NCBI GenBank assembly: GCA_029979375.1
Contig: JAPOHQ010000022.1
Location: forward strand, 1-13,455
Reading direction: 5' to 3'
DNA length: 13,455 nucleotides
Source: Microbacteriaceae bacterium
GTDB taxonomy: Bacteria; Actinomycetota; Actinomycetes; Actinomycetales; Microbacteriaceae
The notes beneath the pieces are model-generated. The model saw nothing but the letters and a program-made list of their open reading frames with translations, did no database searches and was not told where the DNA came from. The translations under genes were made by a program, and so were the position numbers. Of this stretch, positions 12,772 to 13,455 are shown piece by piece (position 1 is the stretch's first letter; each line of letters starts with the position of its first letter).

Positions 12772-13455
12772 TTAGCCAGCGATGGCGGCGTTGATCTCGT
12801 CGATCATCTTCTGCCAGCCCTCGGCGGCACCGATCTTGCCAGTCATGATGGCAGCCTCGGTGGAGCCCCATGAGGCCCACACGCTACCCATTTCTGGAAT
12901 CGATGGCATTGGAGCGGCGTTCACACCAGCAGCACCGAAGCCTGCGGTGATCTTGTCGCCAGCTGCTGCCTCAAACGCCCCCTTGTGTGCTGGGATACGT
13001 CCACCGATCTCGTAGATCTCGGTCTGTGCAGCCTCGCTACCGATGTACTCGGATAGGAACTTGTTTACGTACAGTGGGTCGTCAGTCTGGCTGGATACGT
13101 AGAATCCGCGAGCACCCATGAACTGGGAAGCGGTCTCGCCACCAACCGAAGGTAGTGAGTAGATGGCGTAGCCGTCCTCACCAAGACCCTCTGCAATCGA
13201 AGGAGCTGCCCATGGACCGGTGATCCAGCAGGCAAGCTCACCAGACTTGATGGCCGCCTCAGTGGTTCCGTAGTCCATGAAGGAGAACAGGCCTCCGTTT
13301 TCGGCTAGCCAGTCAGCGAATGCGAATCCACCGTCTCCGGACATGCCCAGCTCAGAGGTGTAGGAGCCGTCAGCGTTCTGAACGAACACTGGAGCACCGA
13401 AGGAGGTCTGGATGTAGTACATGTGGTAGGGGTCACCAGAGTCTTCACCCATGGC
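12772..13455 (-). CDS. malE: Maltose/maltodextrin-binding protein MalE (5' end outside window)
   Basis: Extracytoplasmic solute-binding protein of the importer, probably a membrane-anchored lipoprotein in a Gram-positive; the N-terminus with signal and lipobox lies outside the window. 227 C-terminal residues are visible, about half of the usual length of ~400. Family features include the ACWITGPWA segment (gate-like GPW), a GARGFYVSS stretch, NKFLSEYIGSEAAQ, RIPAH and the C-terminal NAAPMPSIPEMGSVW typical of MalE and relatives. It ends with IAAG-like INAAIAG and is followed by a strong terminator before malF. Another oligosaccharide is a possible ligand, but the malF-malG-GH13 context favours maltodextrins. 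Confidence 0.93.
   Translation of the reverse strand, partial: AMGEDSGDPYHMYYIQTSFGAPVFVQNADGSYTSELGMSGDGGFAFADWLAENGGLFSFMDYGTTEAAIKSGELACWITGPWAAPSIAEGLGEDGYAIYSLPSVGGETASQFMGARGFYVSSQTDDPLYVNKFLSEYIGSEAAQTEIYEIGGRIPAHKGAFEAAAGDKITAGFGAAGVNAAPMPSIPEMGSVWASWGSTEAAIMTGKIGAAEGWQKMIDEINAAIAG

Overview
The window looks like a chromosomal housekeeping and sugar-uptake region of a small-genome actinobacterium, most likely a member of the Microbacteriaceae (I would guess a freshwater Luna-type lineage, but the genus is a guess). Reasons: the order tRNA-Trp, secE, nusG, rplK, rplA close to a HadA/HadB dehydratase pair and murB is a known actinobacterial arrangement; NusG carries a long acidic N-terminal extension; two genes have start codons placed six bases after a TANNNT box, as in leaderless actinobacterial transcripts. 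GC sampled by hand is only in the mid-50s. Gaps are very short and two convergent gene pairs overlap at their stop codons, which fits a streamlined genome.

Layout. 2-700 (+): 3' part of a PfkB-type fructokinase. 748-2334 (+): a stand-alone TM0106-type protein with a RecB/Cas4-like nuclease domain, a cysteine cluster and a C-terminal RNase H-like domain; it overlaps the end of rplA by 21 bases. 4795 down to 2314 (-): tRNA-Trp, secE, nusG, rplK, rplA, with a hairpin between rplK and rplA that resembles an L1-binding site. 4796-5009: divergent intergenic region. 5010-6209 (+): a class I aminotransferase, probably leaderless, meeting murB tail to tail. 8250 down to 6206 (-): tRNA-Thr, tRNA-Met, a hadA-like gene, a hadB-like gene and murB, the last three overlapping. 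13455 down to 8274 (-): the 3' part of malE, an intrinsic terminator, malF, malG and a GH13 glucanohydrolase.

How the genes work together. MalE (binding protein), MalF and MalG (membrane permeases) import maltodextrins; no MalK ATPase is present here and it must be encoded elsewhere. The cytoplasmic GH13 enzyme would hydrolyse the imported oligosaccharides. The terminator right after malE, with no room for a new promoter before malF, suggests that malFG and the GH13 gene depend on read-through, giving more binding protein than permease. The HadA/HadB-like pair probably forms the 3-hydroxyacyl-ACP dehydratase of fatty acid synthesis, and MurB makes UDP-MurNAc for peptidoglycan. SecE, NusG, L11 and L1 serve secretion, transcription and the ribosome.

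I see no CRISPR array, insertion sequence, phage gene or attachment site. The least understood gene is the TM0106-type nuclease; the most testable new observation is the hairpin just upstream of rplA.
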